Shown piece by piece: positions 26,634 through 37,172 of a stretch of 64,000 nt of DNA (its first letter is position 1; the number at the start of each line of letters is the position of its first letter). The translations under genes and the position numbers were made by a program. Origin of the DNA: an uncultured Dehalococcoidia bacterium (lineage in GTDB: Bacteria > Chloroflexota > Dehalococcoidia > Lucifugimonadales > JAAXIE01); assembly GCA_951813255.1 (NCBI GenBank), contig OX638353.1, positions 2,973,501 to 3,037,500 on the forward strand, in the 5' to 3' direction. The notes under the pieces are model-generated. The model worked only from the letters and a program-made list of their open reading frames with translations, made no database searches and was not told the DNA's origin.

Positions 26634-27329
26634 ATGCCGGACCACCATTCTCCCCTGTGCCGTCCAAGGACCCCTAGAGAGATCTCCCAATTACCGCCAT
26701 GCCCGGAAGTAGTATCTGCTGCCAGCACTAGAGGGGTCACTCAAATTGTTCATTTCACAACCACCAAGGGTGCCATTGGTATTCTAGCCGCAAATGCGGT
26801 CAAGAGTAGAGCGCGATTGCCCGAAGATAGCTACTTGGAATACATCTATGAGCCAAACACTGCGTTTCGCAAGGACACTGCGTGGCTCGACTATGTAAAC
26901 CTCTCTATTGAGCGAATCAACGACTGGATGTTCGAGGCCTCTTCCAGGTGGCATCCCAGTCCCGGCAACCCATGGGTGGTTCTCTCATTTGTTCCAAGTA
27001 TCCTTGCTCATTCGGGCGTTGTATTCGCCACTACCAACAACATATACCAAAGCTGTCGTCGTAACGAGGGTATACTCGGATTCGACGCTCTATTTTCTAG
27101 CCTCGTCCCTGGTAGGTATGGCTATGTACACACCAGGGCCGACAAGTCGACAGCATGGCCCACCGACCGTCAAGCCGAGGTATTGTATCCCGGTGAATTG
27201 TCCTGCAAATGCTTACAGCGGATTTACGTACAGCACCCGGAGTCGGCGGAGACAATCGAAGGAACCAAAGCCGTCCTCGACCTAACCAAAGACATTCCAG
27301 TCCAACATGCTCCAGAGGTGTTTGAATGA
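26634..27329 (+). CDS. DarT-like DNA ADP-ribosyltransferase toxin (DUF4433)
   Basis: A 231-residue protein of the DarT family. GVTQIVHFTTTKGAIGIL (H40) is the N-terminal NAD-site strand and helix. AFRKDTAWLDYVNLSIERIN (R79, Y87) matches the conserved arginine and aromatic block. NPWVVLSFVPSILAHSGVVFATTNN forms the central strands, and DRQAEVLYPGELS carries the QAE motif with E182 as the expected catalytic glutamate. DarT enzymes put ADP-ribose on bases of single-stranded DNA, usually thymidine or guanosine. The residues used are all present, so the toxin looks active. Its stop overlaps the start of a glycohydrolase gene (ATGA), which suggests an antitoxin partner. No macrodomain DarG gene is nearby. 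Confidence 0.78.
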   Translation: MPDHHSPLCRPRTPREISQLPPCPEVVSAASTRGVTQIVHFTTTKGAIGILAANAVKSRARLPEDSYLEYIYEPNTAFRKDTAWLDYVNLSIERINDWMFEASSRWHPSPGNPWVVLSFVPSILAHSGVVFATTNNIYQSCRRNEGILGFDALFSSLVPGRYGYVHTRADKSTAWPTDRQAEVLYPGELSCKCLQRIYVQHPESAETIEGTKAVLDLTKDIPVQHAPEVFE

Positions 27330-29035
27330 CTAACGTACCACTGTTCGACCCCACTCAAATTGAGACTTACAACAACCAAACCAATGCAGCAATCGAAAGA
27401 CCTGAGTTTGACCGAATTAGACGGTCTGTCCTATGGGCAGCGTACGGTGATGCGCTGGGTTGGATCAGTGAATTGACCGACTCGGCGGGGCTGCGCAGGC
27501 GAACATCGGGGAAGCCCTTGACAAGACCGATTGAATGGACTCGACGCATAGGAGGGCGCAGCGGCGTCACCATAACTCTGCCACAAGGATGCTATTCGGA
27601 TGACTCTCAGTTACGGCTGGCTACGGGTAGAGCCATCACTCACTCTGGCTTCGACGTGGACGCGTTCTCCAAAGTCGAGCTCCCAGTTTGGCTGAGCTAC
27701 GAGCTTGGCGGAGGGAAAGGAACTACTGCGGCGGCAGCTAACTTGGCCAAGACACGGGTCCAATGGTTCGCTAACACGTTCAAGGGCTGGACTGCTTCCG
27801 GCGGCAACGGGGCAGCGATGCGCATCCAGCCGCATGTATGGGCTTCCTCAAACCCCTCCGATTGTACGACATTTTTGCCAGATGTTGTTCGCAACGCAAT
27901 CTGCACACATTCTAACCCCAACGGGCTTCTAGGTGCAGTATTGCATGCTTTGGCCTTGGCCCATTCTATATCGACCGGGTCGCCTCCATCATCCGGTGAT
28001 CTAATGAAGTTAGTAGTGGATAAAGCAGCTAACCTCATGGAAATCGTCGCCGACGATATCGAAGTCACTCAGTACTGGCGCTCGGCGTTTGAACGCGACT
28101 CAGGTCCTTTTCAAGATGCATGGCAAAGGGCAGTCGGCGACTGCACGTCTGCGATTGAAACTCTGGCAGATACTTCTGATGGTATAGAGGCCGACCCCTA
28201 CGGTGCTATGCTAGACTCCCTAAGATTACGGGATAGAGAACATCGGGGCAGTGGAACTTTGACTGCGCTAGCAGCCGTTGCTCTGACTTGGTGCGAGCAG
28301 GATCCGGAGTCCGCCTTGATAGTGGCTGTTAATTCCCTAGGCTCCGACACAGATTCGATCGCGTCGATGGCAGGTGCTATTCTTGGTGCTAACACTAAAG
28401 ACGACCCTCCAGTGGAAGTCTTGGACGCCGACTTGTTTCGCTCTCACGCAGAACGTCTCTCCGCCATTGCTTCTGGCGGGAGGCCTCCATCCCATCCGTA
28501 TCCAGACTTGCTTCACTGGACACCACCGAAGTCCCGTGCGGACACCATTGGCCGCTCCACATCGGGCGATCTCTACGTCTTGGGTCTTGGGCAAGTTGTT
28601 CCACAGGGTGACCCCATAGAGGCGCGAGACCTTGGCTTTATGTGGCAATGGGTCAAGCTAGAGACGGGTCAAACGCTGTTGGTTAAGCGTCGTAAGAACA
28701 TCTTGCACATTGACGACACGACCAGCCGTGGACCAACCGTGCAGACCCCTTACGTGAATCCATCTACAGCTAGTGCACCGCCGTCGTCTGAGGATACAGT
28801 GCGAGAAAAAGCCCCTGGACTACTATGGCCGAATCCTCCACGGGGCCCAATCTCGGACTCTAAGTTTAACGAGATGATTGACTATGTGAAGGAACACTAC
28901 AGCGACGACAAGGCCATTGGTCAGGCGATCCGCCGAGTGGTCAATCGATGCACCGTCCCACAGACCTTGGTGTTCCTAGGTGTGTTGGCAGACTGCATCC
29001 AGGATGCCCCAACCAGAGACTCCAATTCTGGATAG
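27326..29035 (+). CDS. ADP-ribosylglycohydrolase (DraG-like), probable antitoxin
   Basis: A 569-residue DraG/ARH-family hydrolase with an unusual C-terminal extension. The N-terminal helix VLWAAYGDALGW, the metal triad YSDDSQLRLA (D92, D93), GGNGAAMRI, and NSLGSDTDSIASMAGAILGA (D341, D343) give all expected Mg-binding residues. The catalytic domain ends near residue 370. The remaining 200 residues (HWTPPKSRADTIGRS, then DLGFMWQWVKLETGQTLLVKRRKN) are not recognised; they may recognise DNA or bind the toxin or helicase. Members remove ADP-ribose from proteins or nucleic acids, so it could reverse DarT modification. Translation is coupled to the DarT gene by the ATGA overlap. Confidence 0.82.
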   Translation: MTNVPLFDPTQIETYNNQTNAAIERPEFDRIRRSVLWAAYGDALGWISELTDSAGLRRRTSGKPLTRPIEWTRRIGGRSGVTITLPQGCYSDDSQLRLATGRAITHSGFDVDAFSKVELPVWLSYELGGGKGTTAAAANLAKTRVQWFANTFKGWTASGGNGAAMRIQPHVWASSNPSDCTTFLPDVVRNAICTHSNPNGLLGAVLHALALAHSISTGSPPSSGDLMKLVVDKAANLMEIVADDIEVTQYWRSAFERDSGPFQDAWQRAVGDCTSAIETLADTSDGIEADPYGAMLDSLRLRDREHRGSGTLTALAAVALTWCEQDPESALIVAVNSLGSDTDSIASMAGAILGANTKDDPPVEVLDADLFRSHAERLSAIASGGRPPSHPYPDLLHWTPPKSRADTIGRSTSGDLYVLGLGQVVPQGDPIEARDLGFMWQWVKLETGQTLLVKRRKNILHIDDTTSRGPTVQTPYVNPSTASAPPSSEDTVREKAPGLLWPNPPRGPISDSKFNEMIDYVKEHYSDDKAIGQAIRRVVNRCTVPQTLVFLGVLADCIQDAPTRDSNSG

Positions 29036-29063
29036 GGGAGCCTAGGCACTGCCCCGAGTCCCC

Positions 29064-30296
29064 TCAGATGGCGCCCTGTTCACGCAGGGCGCCAATATCT
29101 TCGGGCGAAAGCCCCAGCAGTCCCTGCAACACCTCGTCGGTATGCTCCCCCAACGCTGGCGGACGCTGCACAGGCATCGCCTCAGATCCCGTGAGTTTCA
29201 CCGGCGTGGAGGGGGACTTGAAGCTGCCCGTGGCTACTGGGTAGTCAAGGTCCACGAACATCTCCCGTGCCTCTAGGTGCGGACACGCCATCAGGTCTCC
29301 GGCATCCTGCACCATGGAAGCTGAAAACCCCAGGTCCAGCAGCAGGATGGCCACCTCTCGCTTGGGATGGCGCTTGGTCCACTCCTCCAGCGTCGGACGG
29401 ACCACATCCAGGTAGAACGGCCCCTCCACGTCCCTACCCAGGTAACGAGGGTCCTCTGTCAACTCAGCACGGCCTACGTGACGCCACAGGGCGTCCCACT
29501 TATCCTCACCGATGGCTCCAGCCAGCACCACATACCCGTCGCTGGCCTCCAAGGCCAGTTGAGCGCTCGTCATATTCTCTCGCTGCCGGCCCGGCGCCTT
29601 CCCGCCCACTTGGTAGAATGGAAGGACGCTGGTGTTGTGCATCATCATGCAGTCGTACATCGCTACGTCCACATGCTGCCCCAACCCTGTCCGGTTCCGC
29701 GTCTGCAGCGCCAGCATGATTCCGTAAGCCGTCCACACCGCAGGCACCGAGTCCCCTATGTTGTCTCCCACCATCTCCGGCGGGCCGTCTGGGCCACCCG
29801 TGATGTTCATCCACCCAGCCATACCCTGCACGCATGGATTATGCGCCGCCCAGTTGGAGTAGGGGCCCAGCAGGGCCTCGCTGTTGCCGTATCCGGTGAT
29901 GCTGGCGTAAACCACAGCCGGGTTAATCGCCTGCAGCCGGTCGTAACCGAAGCCCAAACGTCGCAGCGCCCCCGGTCCGTAGTTATCCAGGACCACATCC
30001 GACACGCCCACCAGCTGGCCGAACAGCTCTTTGCCTTGTGGGTGGGCCATATCCAGCGACAGGCTCTTCTTGTTGCGGTTGATGGCTAGGAACCGTCCAC
30101 TGAGTGTGGAGCCGTCCTCGTCCTGCAGGTAAGGCCGGTTCAGGCGCGAGCGGTCGCCCATCCCAGGCCTCTCGATCTTGATAATCTCCGCCCCGGCATC
30201 CCCCAGCAGCATGGAGCAGAAGGGCCCCGCCACTATGTGGGTACAGTCCACCACTCGTATGCCCTCCAGAGGCAAGGGCAAGCTAGCTTGGTTCAT
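29064..30296 (-). CDS. CaiB/BaiF family CoA-transferase
   Basis: A 410-residue class III CoA-transferase. GIRVVDCTHIVAGPFCSMLLGDAGAEIIKIERPGMGD is the family N-terminus, including the catalytic aspartate region later at about residue 170 (NIGDSVPAVWTAYG). NKKSLSLDMAHPQGKELF and DVVLDNYGPGALRRLGFGYDRL are further landmarks. Such enzymes move CoA between acyl groups, for example in carnitine, formyl-oxalyl or bile acid degradation. The CitE lyase and the two MaoC hydratases nearby fit CoA-ester metabolism. It converges on the glycohydrolase gene, 28 bases apart. Confidence 0.88.
   Translation of the reverse strand: MNQASLPLPLEGIRVVDCTHIVAGPFCSMLLGDAGAEIIKIERPGMGDRSRLNRPYLQDEDGSTLSGRFLAINRNKKSLSLDMAHPQGKELFGQLVGVSDVVLDNYGPGALRRLGFGYDRLQAINPAVVYASITGYGNSEALLGPYSNWAAHNPCVQGMAGWMNITGGPDGPPEMVGDNIGDSVPAVWTAYGIMLALQTRNRTGLGQHVDVAMYDCMMMHNTSVLPFYQVGGKAPGRQRENMTSAQLALEASDGYVVLAGAIGEDKWDALWRHVGRAELTEDPRYLGRDVEGPFYLDVVRPTLEEWTKRHPKREVAILLLDLGFSASMVQDAGDLMACPHLEAREMFVDLDYPVATGSFKSPSTPVKLTGSEAMPVQRPPALGEHTDEVLQGLLGLSPEDIGALREQGAI
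29070..29093 (-). terminator. Perfect hairpin in the last codons of the CoA-transferase gene
   Basis: GGCGCCCTG (29070-29078) and CAGGGCGCC (29085-29093) form a nine-base-pair stem with a six-base loop, overlapping the 3-prime end of the CaiB/BaiF gene and facing the convergent cassette. It could serve as a terminator for either strand, but no T-run follows. Confidence 0.35.
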
Positions 30297-30433
30297 GGGT
30301 CAACTCCGGCTTTAGGTAGCCATGACAATACGCGGGCTCCGCTCATAAACCAGCGGGCAGTCACAGCCCGCCTCTTTAAGAGGAACTACCGGCATAAACC
30401 TTACGGGACCAAGTCAGGCCCTCTCGGACCCAA

Positions 30434-31084
30434 CTATTGCGGGGGCCATTCAGTACCGCCCTCGGCGGGCCGCTTGTCTTCCGGAAGCGCCAGACCCTCC
30501 CGAACCACCGAGGTGAAAGCGGTGGCTATGATGTTGCCCCACTCCTTGGCATGGTCCACACGGTAAGCTGTACGCCGGCCGCGGAAGGCGTTGCGGGAGT
30601 TTTCACTGATCTCGCTCATGGGCTTGTCCAGTTCCGTCGCCGCCAGCGTCTCCCGCTTCACCTCATCTTCCATCTTGTCCAGCGTGGGCACCAACTCCTT
30701 GGCTGTCTCGACGAAGCGGCCCACCTCGCGCATATTCTTGTCGAACACCACGAACACCGGCACAGTGCCCGCCCGGTGTTCTGGCAGGTAGCTGTTCGTC
30801 AGATCAAGTTCCACGTCGCGGTCAAATATGCTCATTCTCAGGTTCTCGGTGCTCTCCGCCAGCCTCATGATCGTTGGTGCGGTGCTGATGGCGTCGCCGC
30901 ACCAAGCAGCGGTGAAGATGGCCAGTTGCAGAGGCTCGTCCAGACCGTCGAAGAAGGCCTTGACCTCGGCCGGGGTATCAACCGAAGCGTATATCTGCTC
31001 CATGGCCTGCTTGTTGACCTTAACCTGCTCCAAGTACTGTTGGGACGTCATCCCCTCGTTGAACTTCTCTTGGCTCAAGGACAT
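30434..31084 (-). CDS. Thioredoxin-fold family protein
   Basis: A 216-residue protein with a thioredoxin-like domain at about residues 45-140. The active-site region reads FTAAWCGDAISTAPTIMRL, a WCGDA motif with a single cysteine in place of CxxC, followed by the cis-proline region AGTVPVFVVFD. Single-cysteine WCGD thioredoxin-fold proteins occur widely in Firmicutes and Chloroflexota and lack a standard dithiol mechanism. The C-terminal 60 residues are predicted loosely structured. The nearest same-strand gene, the aminotransferase, starts about 60 bases upstream of its own start region. The partner is unknown. Confidence 0.7.
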   Translation of the reverse strand: MSLSQEKFNEGMTSQQYLEQVKVNKQAMEQIYASVDTPAEVKAFFDGLDEPLQLAIFTAAWCGDAISTAPTIMRLAESTENLRMSIFDRDVELDLTNSYLPEHRAGTVPVFVVFDKNMREVGRFVETAKELVPTLDKMEDEVKRETLAATELDKPMSEISENSRNAFRGRRTAYRVDHAKEWGNIIATAFTSVVREGLALPEDKRPAEGGTEWPPQ

Positions 31085-31147
31085 AACAGTCTCTCCTTCA
31101 TATGTCTGCTGTAGCTGAGTTATGCCAGCGACTGACCGTGCCTCCCA

Positions 31148-32338
31148 TTATGGCACCAGACCATGGGCCTCGGCGACGCGATGAAACCCGTCCAGTGAGC
31201 CCTCTATGATCCGGTCCTCCACGCAGTACGAGATCCTGAAGTGTCCCGGCGTGCCAAACCCGCGCCCAGGCACCGTCAGCACGTTCCACTCCTGTAGTTC
31301 CGCTACAAAAGCGGCATCGTCTTCTATAGGTGATTGAGGGAACAGGTAGAAGGCGCCTTGTGGCAACGGCACGGTGTATCCCATCTCCACCAGCTGCCCG
31401 TGCAGATAGTCCCGCTTCCGCTGGTACTCCCCCACATCCACCGTCACTCCCTGCAGACCACGGACAACGTGTTGCATCAGGGCAGGCGCGTTCACGAACC
31501 CTAGGATGCGGTTGCAGAAGGTCAACCCGTCCACCAAGTGGGCCTTGTCCCCGAGGTCAGGGTTGACGGCGATGTAGCCGATCCGCTCCCCCGGCAGCCC
31601 CAGGTCCTTCGCGTGGGAGTTCACTACCATCGAGTGCTCATAGTGGGGGAACACTTGGGGGTAGACCAGGTCATCGTAGATGATCCGCCTGTAGGGTTCG
31701 TCGCTGACAAGGTAGATCGTGGTCCCCAAGCGCCTTCCAGCTTGGGTCAGCAGGTCCCCCAGTGCGCGGACGGACTCCTCACTATAGACAACCCCCGACG
31801 GGTTGTTCGGAGAGTTGATCAGAATCACCCGGGAGCGCTCCGTGAGGGCCTCCTCGATGCGCGCAAGGTCGAGTTGGAACCCTGCGTCGGTAGGCACGAT
31901 AACAGGCGCACCACCGTGATTGTCCGTGTAGTAACCGTATTCCACGAAATAGGGCGAGAGAATGACGACCTCATCCCCAGGGTCGAGTACGGTCTTGAGC
32001 ACCACGTTGATGGCCCCGGCCGCGCCACAGGTCATCACAATATCGCCCGCCGAAAAGGCTGCTCCTGTTTCCTCGCGCAGCCCCTCTGCCACTGCCTGCC
32101 TTGTCTCTAGGTAGCCAGCATTCGGCATGTAGCGGTGCATGCCCGCCAACGGCTCTCGGGCCAGACGCTCCAGCTCCTCGCGGAACTCATGTGGTGGCTC
32201 AATTACGGGGTTGCCCAAAGAGAGATCGAAGACATTATTCTCGCCATACTGCTGCTTGAGGGCGATGCCCGTCTCGAACATGCGACGGATCCATCCGCCC
32301 TCTTGCATGAAACGGTCTATCTTGGCAGCAACGGCCAT
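31148..32338 (-). CDS. Pyridoxal-phosphate aminotransferase, class I/II
   Basis: A 396-residue fold-type I aminotransferase. The PLP lysine is in NSHAKDLGLPGERIGY. SPNNPSGVVYSEE and SDEPYRRIIYDD (the conserved aspartate pairing with the pyridine nitrogen and the tyrosine next to the phosphate) are also present. The N-terminus VFDLSLGNPVIEPP is typical of the aspartate aminotransferase-like subgroup in archaea and Chloroflexota. The acceptor and donor are not predictable by eye. It lies 33 bases downstream of the MaoC pair, on the same strand, so they may form an operon. Confidence 0.85.
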   Translation of the reverse strand: MAVAAKIDRFMQEGGWIRRMFETGIALKQQYGENNVFDLSLGNPVIEPPHEFREELERLAREPLAGMHRYMPNAGYLETRQAVAEGLREETGAAFSAGDIVMTCGAAGAINVVLKTVLDPGDEVVILSPYFVEYGYYTDNHGGAPVIVPTDAGFQLDLARIEEALTERSRVILINSPNNPSGVVYSEESVRALGDLLTQAGRRLGTTIYLVSDEPYRRIIYDDLVYPQVFPHYEHSMVVNSHAKDLGLPGERIGYIAVNPDLGDKAHLVDGLTFCNRILGFVNAPALMQHVVRGLQGVTVDVGEYQRKRDYLHGQLVEMGYTVPLPQGAFYLFPQSPIEDDAAFVAELQEWNVLTVPGRGFGTPGHFRISYCVEDRIIEGSLDGFHRVAEAHGLVP

Positions 32339-32371
32339 AATGTTAGAAGCCAGCCAGGGTGATGTTCCCGG

Positions 32372-32794
32372 CTACACCAGTGCCGTGCCGACGCCGGCAG
32401 CCGTGGTGTCGCCATTCTGGTTCTGGCAGGTAAGCTGCACAATCACCCGGGTGCCTCCCTCTTCCACATGGGTCTCGCTGACCTGTCCGGTGACGGTCAC
32501 CGAGTCGCCGGGTTTCACCGGGCGCAGAAACTTCAGGTTTATATTGCCTGTGCGGTGGAACGCCTCCGCTCCAAAGAAACGGCGCAGAGACTCCGAGGCG
32601 TAGGTGACGGACATGCGGCCTGATGCTATGGGGTAGTTGGTACCCAATCGGCGGGCCGCCAAGGCGGGGTCCGTGTGGATGTTCGGCTCGCCCATAATCC
32701 CACAGGCCTCAAATAAATCGATCGTCTCTTGGCTGATCTGTTTCGTTACGGGGGGAATCTCCACGCCTACCTCTAGGTTCCCTGAGAGTGCCAT
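32372..32794 (-). CDS. MaoC-like (R)-hydratase, subunit-type hot-dog domain
   Basis: A 140-residue hot-dog-fold MaoC-like protein. Residues about 55-130 carry the hydratase signature, FFGAEAFHRTGNINLKFLRPVKPGDSVTVTGQV. Together with the preceding gene it looks like a heterodimeric hydratase in which one half provides the catalytic Asp-His pair. The two frames overlap by 22 bases (32773-32794), so they are translationally coupled. The likely role is hydration of an enoyl-CoA or dehydration of a 3-hydroxyacyl-CoA. The exact active-site residues are less clear than in canonical PhaJ. Confidence 0.68.
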   Translation of the reverse strand: MALSGNLEVGVEIPPVTKQISQETIDLFEACGIMGEPNIHTDPALAARRLGTNYPIASGRMSVTYASESLRRFFGAEAFHRTGNINLKFLRPVKPGDSVTVTGQVSETHVEEGGTRVIVQLTCQNQNGDTTAAGVGTALV

Positions 32795-33201
32795 TTCTTG
32801 CCAACCTCCTCGGGCTTCTTCATCTGGTACGTGCGCATCTTCTCCAGCATACGCCCGTCCTCATCAACCGCAGTGGCCTCTATCACGAGGTACGGCTTGT
32901 CCCTGCGCCAATAGACATCCGCAATGCGCCCGGTCACCCGCACCTTTTTCCCAGGGATGGGCTCGTTGAAAAATTCTACTTCATTCCCAGCATTGACCCC
33001 CCCTGTGGGGTCTTGGTACACCATCCGAAACGCGGTGGCATCATGCTTCACCGCTAGGGTCGCAAAACGTGCGTCCGGGTCTTGCACAGCCTGCCGGAAC
33101 CGGTCCAACAACTCTTGTGTAAAGTCATATTCGTAGGAGCCTAGCTCCTCGCCTATACGCTCTTCTCCATACTCGAAGAGCCGGGTTTCCGCCTCGGACA
33201 T
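32773..33201 (-). CDS. MaoC-like dehydratase partner (FAS1-type N-terminal hot-dog)
   Basis: A 142-residue hot-dog-fold protein resembling the N-terminal MaoC dehydratase family (HadA-like). GSYEYDFTQELLDRFRQAVQDPDARFATLA and GGVNAGNEVEFFNEPIPGKKVRVTGRIADVYWRRDKPYLVIEATAVDEDG cover the standard fold. Start at 33201 (MSEAETRL) is preferred because GGGAGG sits just upstream on the coding strand; an upstream ATG at 33249 adds a poorly folded extension. It overlaps the second MaoC gene. HadA-type halves usually supply the substrate tunnel and not the catalytic residues. Confidence 0.68.
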   Translation of the reverse strand: MSEAETRLFEYGEERIGEELGSYEYDFTQELLDRFRQAVQDPDARFATLAVKHDATAFRMVYQDPTGGVNAGNEVEFFNEPIPGKKVRVTGRIADVYWRRDKPYLVIEATAVDEDGRMLEKMRTYQMKKPEEVGKKWHSQGT

Positions 33202-33317
33202 GGGGCCTCCCAAGAGTGAACGGGATGAATTTCCTTGTAACATACCCACTAAGGCAAGTCAAACGAACCCTCCTTCCATCCGCAGGTCATTCGATTATCG
33301 CCTGCTCCGCTACCCTG

Positions 33318-33358
33318 TCCGTTCGTCCTGAGCCTGTTGAAGCGCGAAACGAAGTGAG
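33318..33358. repeat. REP-like dispersed element
   Basis: A stretch reading GTTCGTCCTGAGCCTGTTGA and then AAGCGCGAAACGAAGTGAG. The same core, in the form GTTCGTCCTGAGCCTGTCGA, is a widely dispersed intergenic repeat in many bacterial genomes. Only one copy was seen in this window. Confidence 0.5.
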
Positions 33359-33466
33359 TCTAAGAGCCTGCCCCGGACCCCGATCCGTGGACAGGCCATC
33401 CCTCACCGCGGACATATAAGGCTGGATCCTCGATAATCGAAAGACCCGCCTATGTCACAAATCCTC

Positions 33467-33496
33467 TTGACAAGTCACACACATACGTTCTATATT
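33467..33496 (+). promoter_or_regulatory. Near-consensus sigma70 promoter without an obvious gene
   Basis: TTGACA (33467-33472), an 18-base spacer, then TATATT (33491-33496). The -35 is consensus and the -10 matches 5 of 6. Transcription would start near 33503 and run rightward through almost 1 kb of non-coding DNA toward gyrB. Confidence 0.55.
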
Positions 33497-34120
33497 TAGC
33501 TCACGCGTCGACGCCAAGCCCCCCGAAGGGCATTCCACACCGAAAGGAAAACAGAGCAAGGCAACCACTGGCCCGCATTCCGCTCTCAGAGAAGCGGGAA
33601 CCCTGGTCCTGGAGCTAATTCAAAGCTGTGACGGGACTGACCGGGCCAGCCCAAAATCCCGCCCCGGCGACGCCTGAAGTCCTGCCTGCGCCGGCTAAGC
33701 AAGCGGGAATCCTGCAGGAGAACGTAAGTCCTTGACAGCAACAACGGGGGCACGGAAAGGTCTCATGAGCCAGCGGCAAGCTGCCCCGATGCGGCCCTTG
33801 CCGCCCGCGCCGGTTCACAGCCGGACCTCGGTTTCAGCCGGGGCCGTAGCCACATGTCGGCTACACTCACCCCTTCCCCCTCTGTTCATCCCGCCGATGT
33901 CGATGGACACCGCCCCCTTCCCCCATATGCGCCTTTTCGCCCAAGCCCCTGTTCCTGAAAACGCGCCCGAGAACGCAGAAGAAGAATGTTCATAATGTTG
34001 ATGCGTATGCACGCCCATGATGCTCACAATGCAGTCAATGCAGCCAATTTTATTTTCCCCTTCCTCCTTGGCTTCCTCAAGGCTGGCTCCTATCTGGCCA
34101 GCTACCAATTCCGTGCCATT

Positions 34121-34230
34121 GGAATGCACCGAGATTGCCACGGGATTACCACGGGATTGCCACGGGTATGCACCGGGATTGCCACCGGAATGCAACGAGA
34201 GTTGCACGGTATGTCTACCGGATCACCACG
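34121..34230 (+). repeat. 11-bp tandem repeat upstream of gyrB
   Basis: Ten consecutive 11-base units, with no spacing changes, close to GGATTGCCACG. The units at 34143-34153 and 34154-34164 differ at one base; later units such as GGTATGCACCG and GGAATGCAACG diverge more. The period is strict from 34121 to 34230, close to one helical turn, which would place each unit on the same face of the DNA. Confidence 0.75.
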
Positions 34231-34351
34231 GAATGCTGCAAAAGCAGCAACAACGTTCCGTCCCCAGCTACCAACTGGACACTGCCCCATGCTCGTGCCC
34301 CCAAACATCCCAAACCTCTCCTTCAAATCACGCCACATATACATCAGATAG

Positions 34352-34360
34352 TGATATACT
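34352..34360 (+). promoter_or_regulatory. Extended -10 element for gyrB
   Basis: TGATATACT matches the extended -10 consensus TGnTATAAT at all but one base. No good -35 lies upstream, as expected for this class. It is about 110 bases before the gyrB start. Confidence 0.35.
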
Positions 34361-34457
34361 TTACATAGCTACAAAATGCGCTACCGCTCCAGGCTATTTG
34401 CCGTCGTACGACACGACCTCTCAGGGTGCCGTAAATGGTGCCCTATACCCGTTCTGA

Positions 34458-36410
<1,953 letters not shown>

Positions 36411-36506
36411 GAAGCTCTCCTCTATCAGGGTATACTTAGTGCTGGTTGCCGCAAAATGTCATTCCGCCTCCGGCAGCCACGTACTTACTACCCGACGGAG
36501 GACCCC

Positions 36507-37157
36507 ATGACCCAACCGAGTGACAATGCTCCCGGGACCACCCTGTTCCCCACTGTAGGCGTCTTCCACTCCATGCTCTCACAGGAGTTGGCGGGACTGA
36601 CCGATGATCAGCTTGACTTCACGTCCGACAAGTGGGCGTGGGCCGAATGGAGCATTCGGCGCAATGCCAGTCACGTTTCGTCCGGGGGCTTGAGGTGGAT
36701 GCTGGGCCGCTGGGCAGACGCCAACCTGACAGAAGGCATTCCCCTTCCCGATGACGCCTTGGAGATCGTAAATTCCGGTGCCCGCTGGCTGGATGAAGAT
36801 AAGTATCACACCGTCGATTCTATACTGGGTGTATTGAAGGGAAGCCTCGACCTGTGCGACGCCGTAATGGCGAAGCAGACTGTGGCATCTATGCGTTCAA
36901 TGGAGTTGCCTTGGTCCAATACCGGTCAAGCAGCCCAGATGGCCGAGGCCCATCCCAACGGGCGACGTCTCGACCCCTCAGACCCGGAAAAGGCCTTCAT
37001 AAATCTCGAGTACACCTTCCGCCACCTGTGGTTCGAAGCCCTGACTCACCTCTACAACATACAGCGCTTGAAGAGGGCACAAGGGCTGACTGCAACGGTA
37101 AAACTGCCCGACGAGGGCTATCACACCATCCCAAGCTGGGACAGCAGCGAGCCCTAG
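36507..37157 (+). CDS. DinB-like four-helix protein
   Basis: A 216-residue protein that resembles the DinB/DfsB superfamily of metal-binding four-helix bundles. WAWAEWSIRRNASHVSSGGLRW supplies one histidine block and the C-terminal helix LWFEALTHLYNIQRLKRAQGL another. Many members act as thiol-dependent S-transferases or have no known role. ATG 36507 follows GGAGG at 36497-36501, which favours this start over an upstream ATG at 36456. It follows gyrB by about 100 bases and converges on pyrE. The family assignment is tentative. Confidence 0.5.
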   Translation: MTQPSDNAPGTTLFPTVGVFHSMLSQELAGLTDDQLDFTSDKWAWAEWSIRRNASHVSSGGLRWMLGRWADANLTEGIPLPDDALEIVNSGARWLDEDKYHTVDSILGVLKGSLDLCDAVMAKQTVASMRSMELPWSNTGQAAQMAEAHPNGRRLDPSDPEKAFINLEYTFRHLWFEALTHLYNIQRLKRAQGLTATVKLPDEGYHTIPSWDSSEP

Positions 37158-37172
37158 GAAGCGCACACACCC

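Noticed and set aside
34121..34230. Considered as a CRISPR array
   Set aside because: Repeats are 11 bp and directly abut each other, with no spacers and no cas genes.
33815..34457. Short frames in the gap before gyrB
   Set aside because: They read through the 11-bp tandem repeat and have no resemblance to any known family.
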